From CAG-390 sp045541375 (GTDB taxonomy: Bacteria > Bacillota > Clostridia > Oscillospirales > CAG-272), in contig JAZQJB010000079.1 of assembly GCA_045541375.1 (NCBI GenBank), forward strand, positions 1 through 48,594: 48,594 nucleotides of DNA, in the 5' to 3' direction. Shown in pieces: positions 9,201 to 17,913 of the stretch. A program made the translations under genes and the position numbers. The number at the start of each line of letters is the position of its first letter. Position 1 is the first letter of the stretch. A model generated the notes under the pieces. The model saw nothing but the letters and a program-made list of their open reading frames with translations. It was not told the DNA's origin and did no database searches.

Positions 9201-9871
9201 TCGCTGTATTCGATGAATCGCTTTGCCTTGACACTTTCACGTTCAAGGGAAGCAAGGCGCGAGCCGAGGACGTTTACGATGTCCTGAACGCGCTCCATAT
9301 TCTGCTCCGTTGCAGCAAGCTTGCGCTCGGCTTCGTTCTTGCGGTGGCGGAATTTTGCGATTCCCGCGGCATCCTCGAAGATACCTCTTCTCTCATCTCC
9401 CTTACGCGAAATGATGTCCGCGATTCGTCCCTGACCGATGATGGAATAGCCGTCTCGGCCGATACCGGTGTTAAGGAAGAGCTCGTAAATATCGCGAAGT
9501 CGGACCTTGCCCTTGTTTATAAAATATTCGCTGTCGCCGTTTCTGTAATAGCGGCGGGTTACCGTGACCTCGTCATAGGGACAATCGAGTCTGGCGTCTG
9601 ATCCTACGTTAGTATTGTCAAACGTGACAGATACCTCGGCATAGCTCATGGGCTTACGGCTGTCCGAGCCGCCGAAGATGATGTCCTCCATCTTGGTGCC
9701 TCGAAGGCTCTTTGAAGATATTTCTCCGAGAACCCAACGCATAGCGTCCGAAATATTTGATTTTCCGCTTCCGTTAGGACCGATGATTACTGTCGCACCC
9801 GGCTCAAAGACCAATCTCGTTCTGTCGGGAAAGGACTTGAAGCCCTGAAGTTCAATTTGCTTAAGATACAA
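6251..9871 (-). CDS. smc: chromosome segregation ATPase SMC
   Basis: Core of bacterial condensin; works with ScpA and ScpB, whose genes are at 28061-29534. The 1206-residue protein has the Walker A box GPNGSGKS at 31-38, two long coiled-coil arms, a hinge at roughly 510-640 (YGPLSSLITVESKYVTAIE and following), and a C-terminal head with the ABC signature LSGGEQ and Walker B CILDEIEAALDE. The start is TTG at 9871: GGAGG is placed 7 nt upstream, and the translation starts MYLKQIELQGFKSF, the canonical SMC N-terminus. It lies 28 nt after the radical SAM gene and overlaps ftsY. Confidence 0.98.
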   Translation of the reverse strand: MYLKQIELQGFKSFPDRTRLVFEPGATVIIGPNGSGKSNISDAMRWVLGEISSKSLRGTKMEDIIFGGSDSRKPMSYAEVSVTFDNTNVGSDARLDCPYDEVTVTRRYYRNGDSEYFINKGKVRLRDIYELFLNTGIGRDGYSIIGQGRIADIISRKGDERRGIFEDAAGIAKFRHRKNEAERKLAATEQNMERVQDIVNVLGSRLASLERESVKAKRFIEYSEVKRQADVQLWLYDTEGLRASENESNVELRRTDREIEETDESLTTLREQQERLESLAFENKAEAARIASEISARTRDNYELDARIKVINTNITHTEGSVSVERATAEGLRTSAADEDARAAAKDGEAKAIAANIAELAGEETKLSNQAADAEKLADSHDSSIGLAFEELSAAKEEISDIHARLELLGRSDEEDEGRDEAARKNVNERRRLAAAHEAECEDSERTIAEYDAKLAENAEILAEKKAEADTLRIKRDSDRSDLTSAEIRIDTLGGKIEALRRMEEHFEGYNNSVKFVMRSYSEGKIDGGKIYGPLSSLITVESKYVTAIETALGAAIQNIVVDEERTARAAINCLKRNNAGRATFFPLTSVRPAPEPTREMKQAASFNGYIGIASELVSADAKFNAVLSSMLGRIIVFDNLENATEMAKALRYSVRTVTLDGQQINRDGSFTGGSLRTSSGILTRADEIKRMSAELDVLSKNSVKLRSTLEALEASLAELENDIEADESANAMIATLRAVEATRLEKNKETLAADRELLEKFMADLENVAGEKERRAAEIEMLEARERELTAKVSELEEFRAETEEKRHAALKERDKLRADIMNVTVRISELRRDIESCNALAEMSREKARALRIDAVARETAASEAKARVAELKGELDEAIKTLGTGEEKLTELNARRTAIEEGSLEYEGKLVTLRNSVEERRSRRDKLIADKLRLETNLAQIRAKLDAETKTFWDEYGLTRAEAMAFGYPVITAEERPAVFALQTEYRNKIRNIGHVNLSVIDEYQTEKAQYDEKTAQMADLEKAKNELEKVIKSLESEMEKTFVDSFNQINENFKRTFSELFGGGSAELILTDPENVLESGIEIKAAPPGKIIKSLMQLSGGEQAFVAIALFFAILQVNPTPFCILDEIEAALDEVNVERFSQYIHRYSDDTQFILITHRRGTMNAADRLYGVTMPESGISKILTLDVAEIANKKGELFDGIS

Positions 9872-9899
9872 TTTATACCTCCGCGATCAAAATGATCGC

Positions 9900-10934
9900 T
9901 TAATTTATGTCTATTATAATATTATAACCTATTATAGAAGAATTTTCAAGAATTTTTATGCGATTTATTGCATGATTTTTGCAATATTTTTCATTTAAGC
10001 GCAAAATATTGCGTTTTTTCTGTCCAACTGCACGCGAAGTTGCTCCGCGAGGGACTTGCACAGTCATAGTTTTTCCTGTTCCATCGGTCTTTGAAAGTGC
10101 CTTGTCTGCCATCTCGCAGATGCGTCGGTAAGTCAGCTCGCCCATCGCGAGCTCGCCGAGAGCAGGGTGATTTGCACCTCCTACGACACTTTCGGGTGAG
10201 GAAAGGTTCTCTCCGGCGCAAAGACCTACTCGGATTACGGGAAGACTTGCGCGGTCAAATACGTCGAGTACGGATGCGGTTCTTTCAATCGCTTCTTCGG
10301 TCGAGAGAGGCGAATATCTGCCGTCTTTCAGCATCTCTGCAAGCTCTGTATCTGCGAATACAACGGTGGGGTACACTCTCGCTCCGTCTGCACCGAGGGA
10401 GCAAATTGCTTTCGCGGTTTCGATCTCATCAGCGAGAGTTGAACCGGGAAGACCTATCATCATCTGACCGATCAGCTTGAATCCGAAGTCCTTGACTGCA
10501 CGGCACGCTTCGAGAGTTCTTTGCGCGGTATGTCCTCGCTTGGAGGCGGTAAGCACGACATTGGACATACTTTGTATGCCGAGTTCTACGGTTTCGACAT
10601 GATGAGAGCGGAGGATTTCGAGGATCTCTTTGTCGATATAATCGGGTCGGGTCGAGCATCGAACCCTGTTTACTCTGCCGGAAGATACGAATTTATCGGA
10701 AATTTCGAGAAGGCGAAGCATCAGACCACGGTCGATGCCCGTGAACGAGCCGCCAAAGAAGGCAATCTCGACGTCGTCCTCGGGAGAAAGCGTCGAAAGA
10801 GCTTGATTTATCTCATTTTCCACGCCCGATTCATCAAAGGATATACAGCCCGAAATTTTTCGCTGATCGCAAAAAACGCAATTATTGGGGCAGCCGAGAT
10901 GGGGTATAAATACGGGAATATTAACGTGGCGCAC
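9900..10934 (-). CDS. radical SAM protein, Elp3-like, of the rnc-smc neighbourhood
   Basis: The [4Fe-4S] cluster motif CPNNCVFC (CxxxCxxC) appears at about residue 15, followed by AFFGGSFTGID and ELGIQSMSNVVL, which are typical of the Elp3/coproporphyrinogen-oxidase-like radical SAM group. The open frame extends back to 11153, but that part is antisense-like, Ser/Arg-rich and buried in rnc. I start at GTG 10934, preceded by GGAGGA 8 nt upstream, giving MRHVNIPVFIPHLGC and 344 residues. Genes of this type are often found between rnc and smc in Clostridia. The substrate is unknown, and no acetyltransferase domain is visible, so it is not a full Elp3. Confidence 0.88.
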   Translation of the reverse strand: MRHVNIPVFIPHLGCPNNCVFCDQRKISGCISFDESGVENEINQALSTLSPEDDVEIAFFGGSFTGIDRGLMLRLLEISDKFVSSGRVNRVRCSTRPDYIDKEILEILRSHHVETVELGIQSMSNVVLTASKRGHTAQRTLEACRAVKDFGFKLIGQMMIGLPGSTLADEIETAKAICSLGADGARVYPTVVFADTELAEMLKDGRYSPLSTEEAIERTASVLDVFDRASLPVIRVGLCAGENLSSPESVVGGANHPALGELAMGELTYRRICEMADKALSKTDGTGKTMTVQVPRGATSRAVGQKKRNILRLNEKYCKNHAINRIKILENSSIIGYNIIIDIN

Positions 10935-10965
10935 GAGTCTTCCTCCTTTCCGAAAAAACACTTTT

Positions 10966-10993
10966 GCAGGGTGAACCGGAAAATCCACCCTGC
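10966..10993 (-). other. intercistronic hairpin between rnc and the radical SAM gene
   Basis: GCAGGGTG and CACCCTGC form a perfect 8-bp stem with a 12-nt loop in the 70-nt gap. On the minus strand a run of six T follows, about 9 nt past the stem, which is too distant for a classic terminator. It may be a weak attenuator or an RNA-processing site that lowers expression of the smc-ftsY part relative to plsX-rnc. Confidence 0.55.
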
Positions 10994-11004
10994 GAATATT
11001 AAAA

Positions 11005-11724
11005 TTAAAGCTCACCGAAGAGAGTGAGTGCCTGCTTTGCCGCGGACTGCTCTGCGGCGCGCTTGGTTGCGCCCTCTCCCGTTCCGATGATATTGGAATT
11101 AAGACGCGCCTCAACTGTGAAGACCTTTGCGTGATCGGGGCCTTTTTCGCCAACCGTCACGTATTCAAGGATCTCGCCCTCGGAGCGTTGAATAAACTGC
11201 TGAAGCAGAGTTTTGTAATCCGCGCCGTGCCATTCGGCAAGAAGGACCTCAAGGCGAGCCTCTACCAAGGGCATCAGGTACTTTCTGATCGAATCCTTTG
11301 CCTCGTTATCTGCGCCCGCATCAAGATAAATTGCAGCGAGCAGAGCCTCGAAGGCATCGGCAAGAATGGACTTTCTTTCACGACCACCGCCTCTTTCCTC
11401 TCCCTTTCCGAGGAGAAGAACCGACCCGAGATCTATTTTCCCCGCATATTCTGCAAGTGCCTTTTCACAGACGAGCTCTGCTCTCATTCGGGTAAGATCG
11501 CCCTCGGGATGATCCGCGAACTTGCGGAAAAGATATTCGGCGGTCACAGATGAAAGCACCGCGTCGCCGAGAAATTCCAAGCGCTCGTTGCACTTATGCT
11601 TTTTTATTCCGCCGTGCTCATTTGCATATGAGGAATGAGTCAAAGCCTCAATGAGCAGCGATCTGTCTTTGAAGGTATAGCCGATCCTTTCCTCAAGCAC
11701 GGCTGTATTTACTGTATCGAACAA
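11005..11724 (-). CDS. rnc: ribonuclease III
   Basis: Cleaves double-stranded RNA, including rRNA precursors. The 239-residue protein has the signature NERLEFLGDAVLSSV with the catalytic Glu and Asp, the second acidic cluster ADAFEALLAAIYLD, and a C-terminal double-stranded RNA-binding domain (about 160-235) ending TKRAAEQSAAKQAL. The start is a TTG at 11724, with only a loose purine-rich stretch (AGAGAAGA) before it and no better in-frame start nearby, so the exact N-terminus is uncertain by a few residues. It lies 21 nt after plsX. The acpP gene often found between plsX and rnc is missing here. Confidence 0.96.
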   Translation of the reverse strand: MFDTVNTAVLEERIGYTFKDRSLLIEALTHSSYANEHGGIKKHKCNERLEFLGDAVLSSVTAEYLFRKFADHPEGDLTRMRAELVCEKALAEYAGKIDLGSVLLLGKGEERGGGRERKSILADAFEALLAAIYLDAGADNEAKDSIRKYLMPLVEARLEVLLAEWHGADYKTLLQQFIQRSEGEILEYVTVGEKGPDHAKVFTVEARLNSNIIGTGEGATKRAAEQSAAKQALTLFGEL

Positions 11725-11745
11725 GATACTATCTTCTCTCTTTCA

Positions 11746-12795
11746 TTATTTTTCGCTCGAGCCCAATACGGCTGTTTCCTCGGTCTTTCTTGAGGATACT
11801 TCGGGCATAAAGAGCTTTGTTTCGCGGGCGATGCTGTATATTACGCCCGAATCGGCATAGGCGATAGCCTGTCTGATAGCGTTTTTGACCGCCTTTGCAT
11901 TGGACGAGCCGTGCGCCTTGATGACGGGCTTCGAAATGCCGAGAATCGGCGCGCCGCCGTGCTCGTTGGGGTCAAATACCGCCTTTATATCGTTGATCTT
12001 TTTCTTGATAAGTAAGCCGGAGATCTTGGCAAGCATATCCGAATAGAAAATATCCTTCATGGTGCGGAGCATCATTTTGCCCATACCCTCTATGGATTTG
12101 AGAAGGATATTACCTGTAAATCCGTCTGTTACGAGAACATCGCAAGCATCCTTCGGAACCATATTCGCCTCAATATTTCCAACGAAATTCAGCGAGGGAG
12201 ATTCGGAAAGGATCTTATACGTTTCAAGCTGAAGTTCTGTGCCCTTGGTTTCCTCTGCGCCGTTGTTGAGAAGTCCGACGCGGGGCTCGGAAAGGCCGTA
12301 GATCTTGTGCATATAAATGCTTCCCATAATGGCAAACTGCTCGAGGTATGCGGGAGTTACCGAAATATTTGCTCCCGAATCGAGAAGCAGAACGGGAGGC
12401 GACATGGGCAGAATGCTTGCGATCGCCGCGCGCTTGATTCCCTTGATCTTTCTGACAATCAAGGTCGCGCCTGTAAAGAGCGCTCCAGTGTTGCCCGTGC
12501 TGACAAGAGCATCGCCCTTGCCCTCGGCAAGCATAGTAAGAGCCACATTCATACTCGACTCCTTCTTCGCCTTCATAACGGCAAGAGGCGGGTCGGTCAT
12601 TTCAATGGTGAGAGGTGCATCCACTATATCAAAGCGGCGCAGATCCATTCCTTCAGCATCGGCAATTCGCATTATCTCTGCCTGATCGCCGACAAGTATG
12701 AAATTAGCATTGTACTCGAGCGATGCGGCGTAAGCGCCCTTGACAACTTCAAGGGGTGCCTTATCGCCGCCCATACAGTCAACAATTACTCTCAT
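11746..12795 (-). CDS. plsX: phosphate acyltransferase PlsX
   Basis: Converts acyl-ACP and phosphate into acyl-phosphate, the donor used by PlsY for phospholipid synthesis. The 349-residue protein begins MRVIVDCMGGDKAPLEVVKG, the PlsX signature, and includes VSTGNTGALFTGATLIVR, LLLDSGANISVTP and VTDGFTGNILLKSIEG. ATG 12795 overlaps the trmFO stop as ATGA. No fabH, fabD or acpP gene follows, so fatty-acid synthesis genes must lie elsewhere. Confidence 0.97.
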   Translation of the reverse strand: MRVIVDCMGGDKAPLEVVKGAYAASLEYNANFILVGDQAEIMRIADAEGMDLRRFDIVDAPLTIEMTDPPLAVMKAKKESSMNVALTMLAEGKGDALVSTGNTGALFTGATLIVRKIKGIKRAAIASILPMSPPVLLLDSGANISVTPAYLEQFAIMGSIYMHKIYGLSEPRVGLLNNGAEETKGTELQLETYKILSESPSLNFVGNIEANMVPKDACDVLVTDGFTGNILLKSIEGMGKMMLRTMKDIFYSDMLAKISGLLIKKKINDIKAVFDPNEHGGAPILGISKPVIKAHGSSNAKAVKNAIRQAIAYADSGVIYSIARETKLFMPEVSSRKTEETAVLGSSEK

Positions 12796-14150
12796 TTCTC
12801 TTCTCCGTCGGGTTTGGTCCCGAAGTTCTTTATCTCGCGGAGAGCTCTCTCCGCATAAACAGTGTATCTTGCGACCTTGCCGCCCTTGACTTTTGTGGGC
12901 AGGGGTGCGATTATTCCGAAATTGGCGTTCATAGGCGTAAAGCTACCAGTTCCGCCTTTTGAAACGTAAGACGCCATTGCGCCTATCATGGTTTCCTCGG
13001 GGAAAATGATCGCATCCTCACCGAGAGCGCGGCGAGCGGCATTCAGACCGGCTACAAGACCGGAGCCTGCCGATTCGATATAGCCCTCAACACCCGTCAT
13101 CTGACCCGCGAAATATACTCCGGGGCGGGCAAGAAGCGAATAATCCGCTCCGAGGAGTCCGGGAGAATTGAGGTATGTATTTCTGTGCATAACGCCGTAA
13201 CGCAGAAATTCTGCGTTTTCAAGACCGGGGATCATTGAAAAGACTCTCTTCTGCTCGGGGAAAGTAAGATGAGTCTGGAAGCCAACGAGGTTATACATAC
13301 TTCCCGCTTCATCCTCGCGACGAAGCTGAACGACGGCGTGGTAGCACTTCACCTCGGGATGTCGGGGATCGTTGAGTCCGACGGGCTTGAGCGGACCGAA
13401 AAGGAGGGTGTCTCTTCCCCTCTTCGCCATGACCTCAACGGGCATACAGCCCTCGAAGACCTTCAGATCCTTTTGCGATTCTTTATCAAAATCGTGGAGC
13501 TCTGCTTCGCGTGCGGATACAAGTGCGTCATAAAACGCATCGTACTGCTCTTTAGTCATAGGGCAATTGAGATAATCGGCATCGCCTTTATCATAGCGTG
13601 AAGCAAAGAACGCAATATCGGTATTGATGCTTTCCGCATCAACAATAGGTGCGGCGGCGTCGAAGAAATGAAGTCCGGGGCAGCCGAGCTCGTTTCTGAT
13701 GTACTCCGCCATTGCGTCGCTTGTAAGAGGTCCTGTTGCGATAACGGTGATCTCTCCCTCGGGGACAGACGTCACCTCTTCCTCAATGACCTCGATATTG
13801 GGATTGGAACGGATCTTTTCGGTAATATACTCCGAAAATTTCACTCTGTCGACCGCAAGAGCCGAGCCTGCGGGGACGCGGGTTGCATCGGCGGCTTCAA
13901 GGATTAGGGAGGAAAGATGTCTCATCTCTTCCTTGAGCAGACCGACGGCATTGGTAACGCTGTCCGAGCGAAGCGAATTCGAGCACACAAGCTCGGCAAA
14001 GCCCTCGCTCTTATGCGCGGGGGAGAACTTTTTCGGCTTCATCTCGTAGAGTCTTACCTTTACGCCGAGACGCGCAGCCTGCCAAGCTGCTTCACAGCCG
14101 GCAAGACCCGCGCCGAGGACGTTTATAGTTTTTGGCATTTCGCCTGTCAT
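12792..14150 (-). CDS. trmFO: folate/FAD-dependent tRNA (uracil-54) methyltransferase TrmFO
   Basis: Makes ribothymidine-54 in the T-loop of tRNAs using methylenetetrahydrofolate and FAD. The 452-residue protein has the FAD dinucleotide motif NVLGAGLAGCEAAWQAAR at the N-terminus, then KPKKFSPAHKSEGFAELVCS, VCSNSLRSDSVTNAVGLLKE and the C-terminal GLVAGLNAARR. GGAA lies about 9 nt before ATG 14150; a second in-frame ATG at 14138 would remove four residues. It sits 28 nt downstream of topA, a common Firmicutes pairing. Confidence 0.97.
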   Translation of the reverse strand: MTGEMPKTINVLGAGLAGCEAAWQAARLGVKVRLYEMKPKKFSPAHKSEGFAELVCSNSLRSDSVTNAVGLLKEEMRHLSSLILEAADATRVPAGSALAVDRVKFSEYITEKIRSNPNIEVIEEEVTSVPEGEITVIATGPLTSDAMAEYIRNELGCPGLHFFDAAAPIVDAESINTDIAFFASRYDKGDADYLNCPMTKEQYDAFYDALVSAREAELHDFDKESQKDLKVFEGCMPVEVMAKRGRDTLLFGPLKPVGLNDPRHPEVKCYHAVVQLRREDEAGSMYNLVGFQTHLTFPEQKRVFSMIPGLENAEFLRYGVMHRNTYLNSPGLLGADYSLLARPGVYFAGQMTGVEGYIESAGSGLVAGLNAARRALGEDAIIFPEETMIGAMASYVSKGGTGSFTPMNANFGIIAPLPTKVKGGKVARYTVYAERALREIKNFGTKPDGEEK

Positions 14151-14178
14151 ATCAATTAATTCCTTTTATTTTTTCTGA

Positions 14179-16509
14179 TCAGAACGGAATATCGTCGTCA
14201 CCGGGAGGTGGAGGCATATCAAGGGGAGAAAGAGGTGCCTCGGGCATCGGCTCTTCCTTGACGTATCCGCAATTCTTGTTCTTGCAAATCAGCTCACCGG
14301 GACGCGACTTCTTCTTGTAGAGCATTTCTCCGCATTCGGGGCATTTTTCAGCCACGGGGAGATCCCAGCTCGACCAATCGCACTCGGGATATTTTTCGCA
14401 GCTGTAGAACTGAGTTCTGTTTCTGCCCTGACGGACGAGGATGGCTCCGCCGCACTTGGGGCAGGCTACGCCCTCGAGCTTGTTCTGCTGCTGCTTGATG
14501 AACTTACACTTGGGGTAATTTGCGCAAGCAAAGAAGCTTCCGTACTTGCCGTGGCGTTCGACCATATCGCCGCCGCAGACTTCGCACTTGAAATCCGCAA
14601 CAACGGGAGCCTTCTTTTCCGTCTGCTTGTTTGCATCGAGAGGCTTGGTATTCTTGCACTCGGGATAGTTGGGACAAGCTGCGAACTTGCCGAATCTGCC
14701 CGATTTTACGATCATCTTAGCACCGCACTTATCGCAGATAATATCTGTTTCCTCAACGATTGCGGGAGCGGTTTCGTAAGCACTCTTCTTCTCTGCCGCT
14801 GCGAGCTCGCGCTCAAAGCCGGTCCAGAATTCGCGAAGGACCTCGGTCATATCGGTCTCGCCCGCTTCGATCTCGTCGAGCTGGCTTTCCATTCTTGCGG
14901 TGAACTTGTAGTCGACGATGTCGGCAAAGTCCTCCTTCATCATTGCTGTCGTGACCTCACCGAGCTCGGTAGGAATGAGAGCCTTGCCCTCGCGCTTAAC
15001 GTAATCGCGGGAGATGATGGTAGTGATCGTGGGAGGAATGGTACTGGGTCTGCCGATACCCTTATCCTCAAGCGCCTTGATAAGGCTTGCTTCGTTATAT
15101 CTTGCGGGGGGCTCGGTGAAATGCTTCGCGCGGCTTACGTCAACGCAGGGCAGGATCTGACCCTCGAGAATATTCGGGATCTTGAAGTTCTTGATATCAT
15201 CAGGATCGTCGGCTTTCTTGATGGGATCGTCAGTTCCTTCCTCATATACAGCCATATAGCCCTGGAAAGCAACGGTGTATCCGCCGGTGCGGAAAAGATG
15301 TCCTGCGGATTCGAAATCGATATTGAGGGTATCAAGCTTTGCTGACTCCATCTGGCTTGCTACGAAGCGCTCCCAGATGAGCTTATAAAGCTTGAACTGA
15401 TCGGGGGTGAGATAGGACTTGATCTGCGCGGGGAGAAGTGCGACTCTTGCGGGTCTGATCGCCTCGTGCGCGTCCTGAGCGTTTGCCTTTGTCTTATAAA
15501 CGCGGGGCGTTGCGGGGCAGAAGCTTTCGCCGTATTTTTCAGCGATAAACTCGCGTGCAGCCTCCTGCGCCTCTGCGGCGATACGGAGAGAGTCTGTACG
15601 CATATAGGTAATGATACCCTGTGCGCCGCCGTTTGCGGTGCCGAGGTTGATACCTTCATAAAGCTCCTGCGCGGTGCGCATTGTTCTTGCGGACTGGAAG
15701 CCGAGTTTTCTTGCAGCCTCCTGGAGCATTGTAGAGGTCGTAAAAGGAGGTGCGGGAGTTTTATACTTAACGCCTCTCTTTACAGACTTGACGTTCATAT
15801 CCTTGCCGAGAACAGCGTCAACGACTGCTTTTGCTTCCGCTTCGTTGGAAAGCTTTACCTTATTACCGGATGCGGCGTCGCCGTAATAACGAACCTCGAC
15901 CGCACTGCCGTTTGCATCGAGAGTTGCGGCAACGGTCCAATACTCTTCGGGTACGAATGCGCGGATCTCTTCCTCGCGCTCAACGACAAGGCGTGTCGCG
16001 ACAGACTGTACTCGACCCGCGGAAAGACCGTGCTTTACTCTCTTCCAAAGAAGGGGGCTGAGCTTGTATCCGACGATACGGTCAAGGATACGGCGCGACT
16101 GCTGTGCGTTTACGAGATTGATATCGATCGCGCGGGGCTGCTTGATGGAAGCCTTGATCGCAGTTTTTGTGATCTCGTTAAAAGTTACTCTTTTGAGCTT
16201 ATCATCCGGAATCTCAAGAGCCGCAGCGAGATGCCAGGAAATAGCTTCTCCCTCGCGGTCAGGGTCGGTTGCGAGGAAGACTGTTTTAGCTGCCTTCGCT
16301 TCCTTTTTGAGTTCCTTGATAAGATCGCCCTTGCCGCGGATATTGATATACTTCGGTGTGAAGTCGTTTTCGATATCTATCGCAAAGGTGGATTTTGGAA
16401 GGTCACGCACGTGACCCTTAGATGCTACTATTTTATAATTTGAACCGAGGCACGCCTGAATGGTGTGTGCCTTGGAGGGTGACTCGATTATTACCAGATT
16501 CTTAGCCAT
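14179..16509 (-). CDS. topA: DNA topoisomerase I
   Basis: Type IA topoisomerase that relaxes negative supercoils. The 776-residue protein begins MAKNLVIIESPSKAHTI (Toprim, with the catalytic Glu) and has TDPDREGE at 81-88 for metal binding. The active-site tyrosine is Tyr302 in GIITYMRTDS. Four Cys-rich zinc ribbons follow from about residue 590 (starting CDKCGAK, CEVCGG, CPKCGG and CPECGE), one more than the three of many homologues; the tail is Pro/Asp-rich. GGAAAA precedes ATG 16509. It has its own promoter at 16563-16591 and is the first gene of the long minus-strand block. Confidence 0.98.
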   Translation of the reverse strand: MAKNLVIIESPSKAHTIQACLGSNYKIVASKGHVRDLPKSTFAIDIENDFTPKYINIRGKGDLIKELKKEAKAAKTVFLATDPDREGEAISWHLAAALEIPDDKLKRVTFNEITKTAIKASIKQPRAIDINLVNAQQSRRILDRIVGYKLSPLLWKRVKHGLSAGRVQSVATRLVVEREEEIRAFVPEEYWTVAATLDANGSAVEVRYYGDAASGNKVKLSNEAEAKAVVDAVLGKDMNVKSVKRGVKYKTPAPPFTTSTMLQEAARKLGFQSARTMRTAQELYEGINLGTANGGAQGIITYMRTDSLRIAAEAQEAAREFIAEKYGESFCPATPRVYKTKANAQDAHEAIRPARVALLPAQIKSYLTPDQFKLYKLIWERFVASQMESAKLDTLNIDFESAGHLFRTGGYTVAFQGYMAVYEEGTDDPIKKADDPDDIKNFKIPNILEGQILPCVDVSRAKHFTEPPARYNEASLIKALEDKGIGRPSTIPPTITTIISRDYVKREGKALIPTELGEVTTAMMKEDFADIVDYKFTARMESQLDEIEAGETDMTEVLREFWTGFERELAAAEKKSAYETAPAIVEETDIICDKCGAKMIVKSGRFGKFAACPNYPECKNTKPLDANKQTEKKAPVVADFKCEVCGGDMVERHGKYGSFFACANYPKCKFIKQQQNKLEGVACPKCGGAILVRQGRNRTQFYSCEKYPECDWSSWDLPVAEKCPECGEMLYKKKSRPGELICKNKNCGYVKEEPMPEAPLSPLDMPPPPGDDDIPF

Positions 16510-16562
16510 ACGACTGAAGTTTTCCTTTCAAAATAGGTTTCTTGCAAAAATGCCTATTTTAT

Positions 16563-16591
16563 ATTGTATACTGTTTTTTTTCGCTTGTCAA
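16563..16591 (-). promoter_or_regulatory. sigma-A-type promoter of the topA block
   Basis: On the minus strand TTGACA (16591-16586), a 17-bp spacer and TACAAT (16568-16563) lie in the gap between dprA and topA. An 8-bp inverted repeat, AAAATAGG/CCTATTTT (16530-16560), falls at the start of the leader and could fold in the mRNA. No terminator separates dprA from this promoter, so readthrough from dprA is also likely. Confidence 0.8.
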
Positions 16592-16600
16592 GAGGATTTT

Positions 16601-17890
16601 TTAAATTTCTCTCAAATAAGTTCCGCCGGGAGCGGAAGTGATGTATCCCATAACCTCGAGCATTGAGAGATGTCCGACCAGCTCACCCGACATAATTCCA
16701 AGCCCTGCAAAGAAATCTGCACTGACGGGTGTTCCAACGGGCATAGATTCATAAATCTCTTTCATAATGCCGTCGGGAAGCGGTGCGAGAGATGATTTTT
16801 CAGGTTCTTTTACCGCTTCGGGATCGGATCTCTTCTTTTCTTGGCGGCGAGGGAGCTTCTTTTCGGGAACAGGCTCAAGTCTGCCGATTTCCTCACGTAT
16901 TGCAGGTTCGGAGATGTAGGCGGCGGGAGCGACTCCGTAATATTTCAGGGTGTTGATATCAAGAGTCGAATTGAGTTCCGCATCCGCAAGTCGATCAAGA
17001 TCAATTCCTCTGTCGCCTCTGATACCGATTATATCGCGTGCAGAAAGCGCTACTCTCGCGCCGTCGCGGATGAGCACGTTGGTTCCGAGAGCGTTGCTGA
17101 TGCCGACATTGCCGGGGATGGCAAAAATATCTCTGCCCTGTCTTATTGCCTCGCGAGCAGTGAGCATCGAGCCGCTGTTCGTATTGCCCTCGATTACGAG
17201 AGTGGAACGAGAAAGACCGCTGATGATTCTGTTGCGAAGCGGAAAATTGCCGCTCATAGGCGGAGTTCCGGGAGCGTACTCGCTAACAAGAGCACCGCGC
17301 TCCGCGATGATGCCCATAAGTCTTCTGTGCGCGGGAGGGTAGACTTTATCAAGTCCGCTTCCGAGAACGGCAATGGTATCGCCGTTTGCCTCGAGCGCGC
17401 CAACGTGTGCGACTCCGTCAACTCCGAGAGCCATACCGCTGACGATTGCGGCTCCTGCCGAGGCAAGCTCATAAGCTATCTTATACGCCATATTCATTCC
17501 GTATTCACTCATATTGCGAGTTCCTACGATCGAGGTGGAATAATCATTTTCAGCGCATCTTATATCGCCCTTGACGTATAGAGCATAAGGCGGATTGGGG
17601 ATGGATTCAAGACGCTCGGGATAGCCAGTTTCTCCTCTGACAAAGAGCCTTACGTCTTTTCTTATGCAGAAATCAGCCGCATCGGATGCGCGTCTGAGAT
17701 CTTTTCTTGAAAGATTAGCCAACAGTTTTTCAGGAAGACCTATTCTTTCAAGCTCGCCGATATCGGCACGGTAGACATCGTATGCCATGGAATAATGCTC
17801 AAAAAGTTTTTCATAAGCCGTAGTACCCGCTGGAATGCAGGTCGTAAGCCATATTTCGTAAAGTATTCCTTCTTTTGTGAAGCTGCTCAT
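16601..17890 (-). CDS. dprA: DNA-processing protein DprA
   Basis: Loads RecA on incoming single-stranded DNA during natural transformation, and is widespread in non-competent bacteria too. From ATG 17890, behind a strong GGGGAGGAAATAAT, the protein has 429 residues; the frame continues to 17944 but the extra codons lack a ribosome site. The Rossmann-like core is seen in STSIVGTRNMSEYG, IVSGMALGVDGVAHVGALE, VLGSGLDKVYPPAHRRL and FPLRNRIISGLSR. A charged linker (about 350-380) leads to a C-terminal winged-helix-like domain. It starts 23 nt after the SpoU methyltransferase and abuts the topA promoter. Confidence 0.95.
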   Translation of the reverse strand: MSSFTKEGILYEIWLTTCIPAGTTAYEKLFEHYSMAYDVYRADIGELERIGLPEKLLANLSRKDLRRASDAADFCIRKDVRLFVRGETGYPERLESIPNPPYALYVKGDIRCAENDYSTSIVGTRNMSEYGMNMAYKIAYELASAGAAIVSGMALGVDGVAHVGALEANGDTIAVLGSGLDKVYPPAHRRLMGIIAERGALVSEYAPGTPPMSGNFPLRNRIISGLSRSTLVIEGNTNSGSMLTAREAIRQGRDIFAIPGNVGISNALGTNVLIRDGARVALSARDIIGIRGDRGIDLDRLADAELNSTLDINTLKYYGVAPAAYISEPAIREEIGRLEPVPEKKLPRRQEKKRSDPEAVKEPEKSSLAPLPDGIMKEIYESMPVGTPVSADFFAGLGIMSGELVGHLSMLEVMGYITSAPGGTYLREI

Positions 17891-17913
17891 ATTATTTCCT
17901 CCCCTCTTTGTTT

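Noticed and set aside
10935..11153. N-terminal extension of the radical SAM gene by 73 residues
   Set aside because: The stretch is Ser/Arg-rich, lies antisense-frame inside rnc, and a GTG with GGAGGA at 10934 gives the conserved N-terminus.
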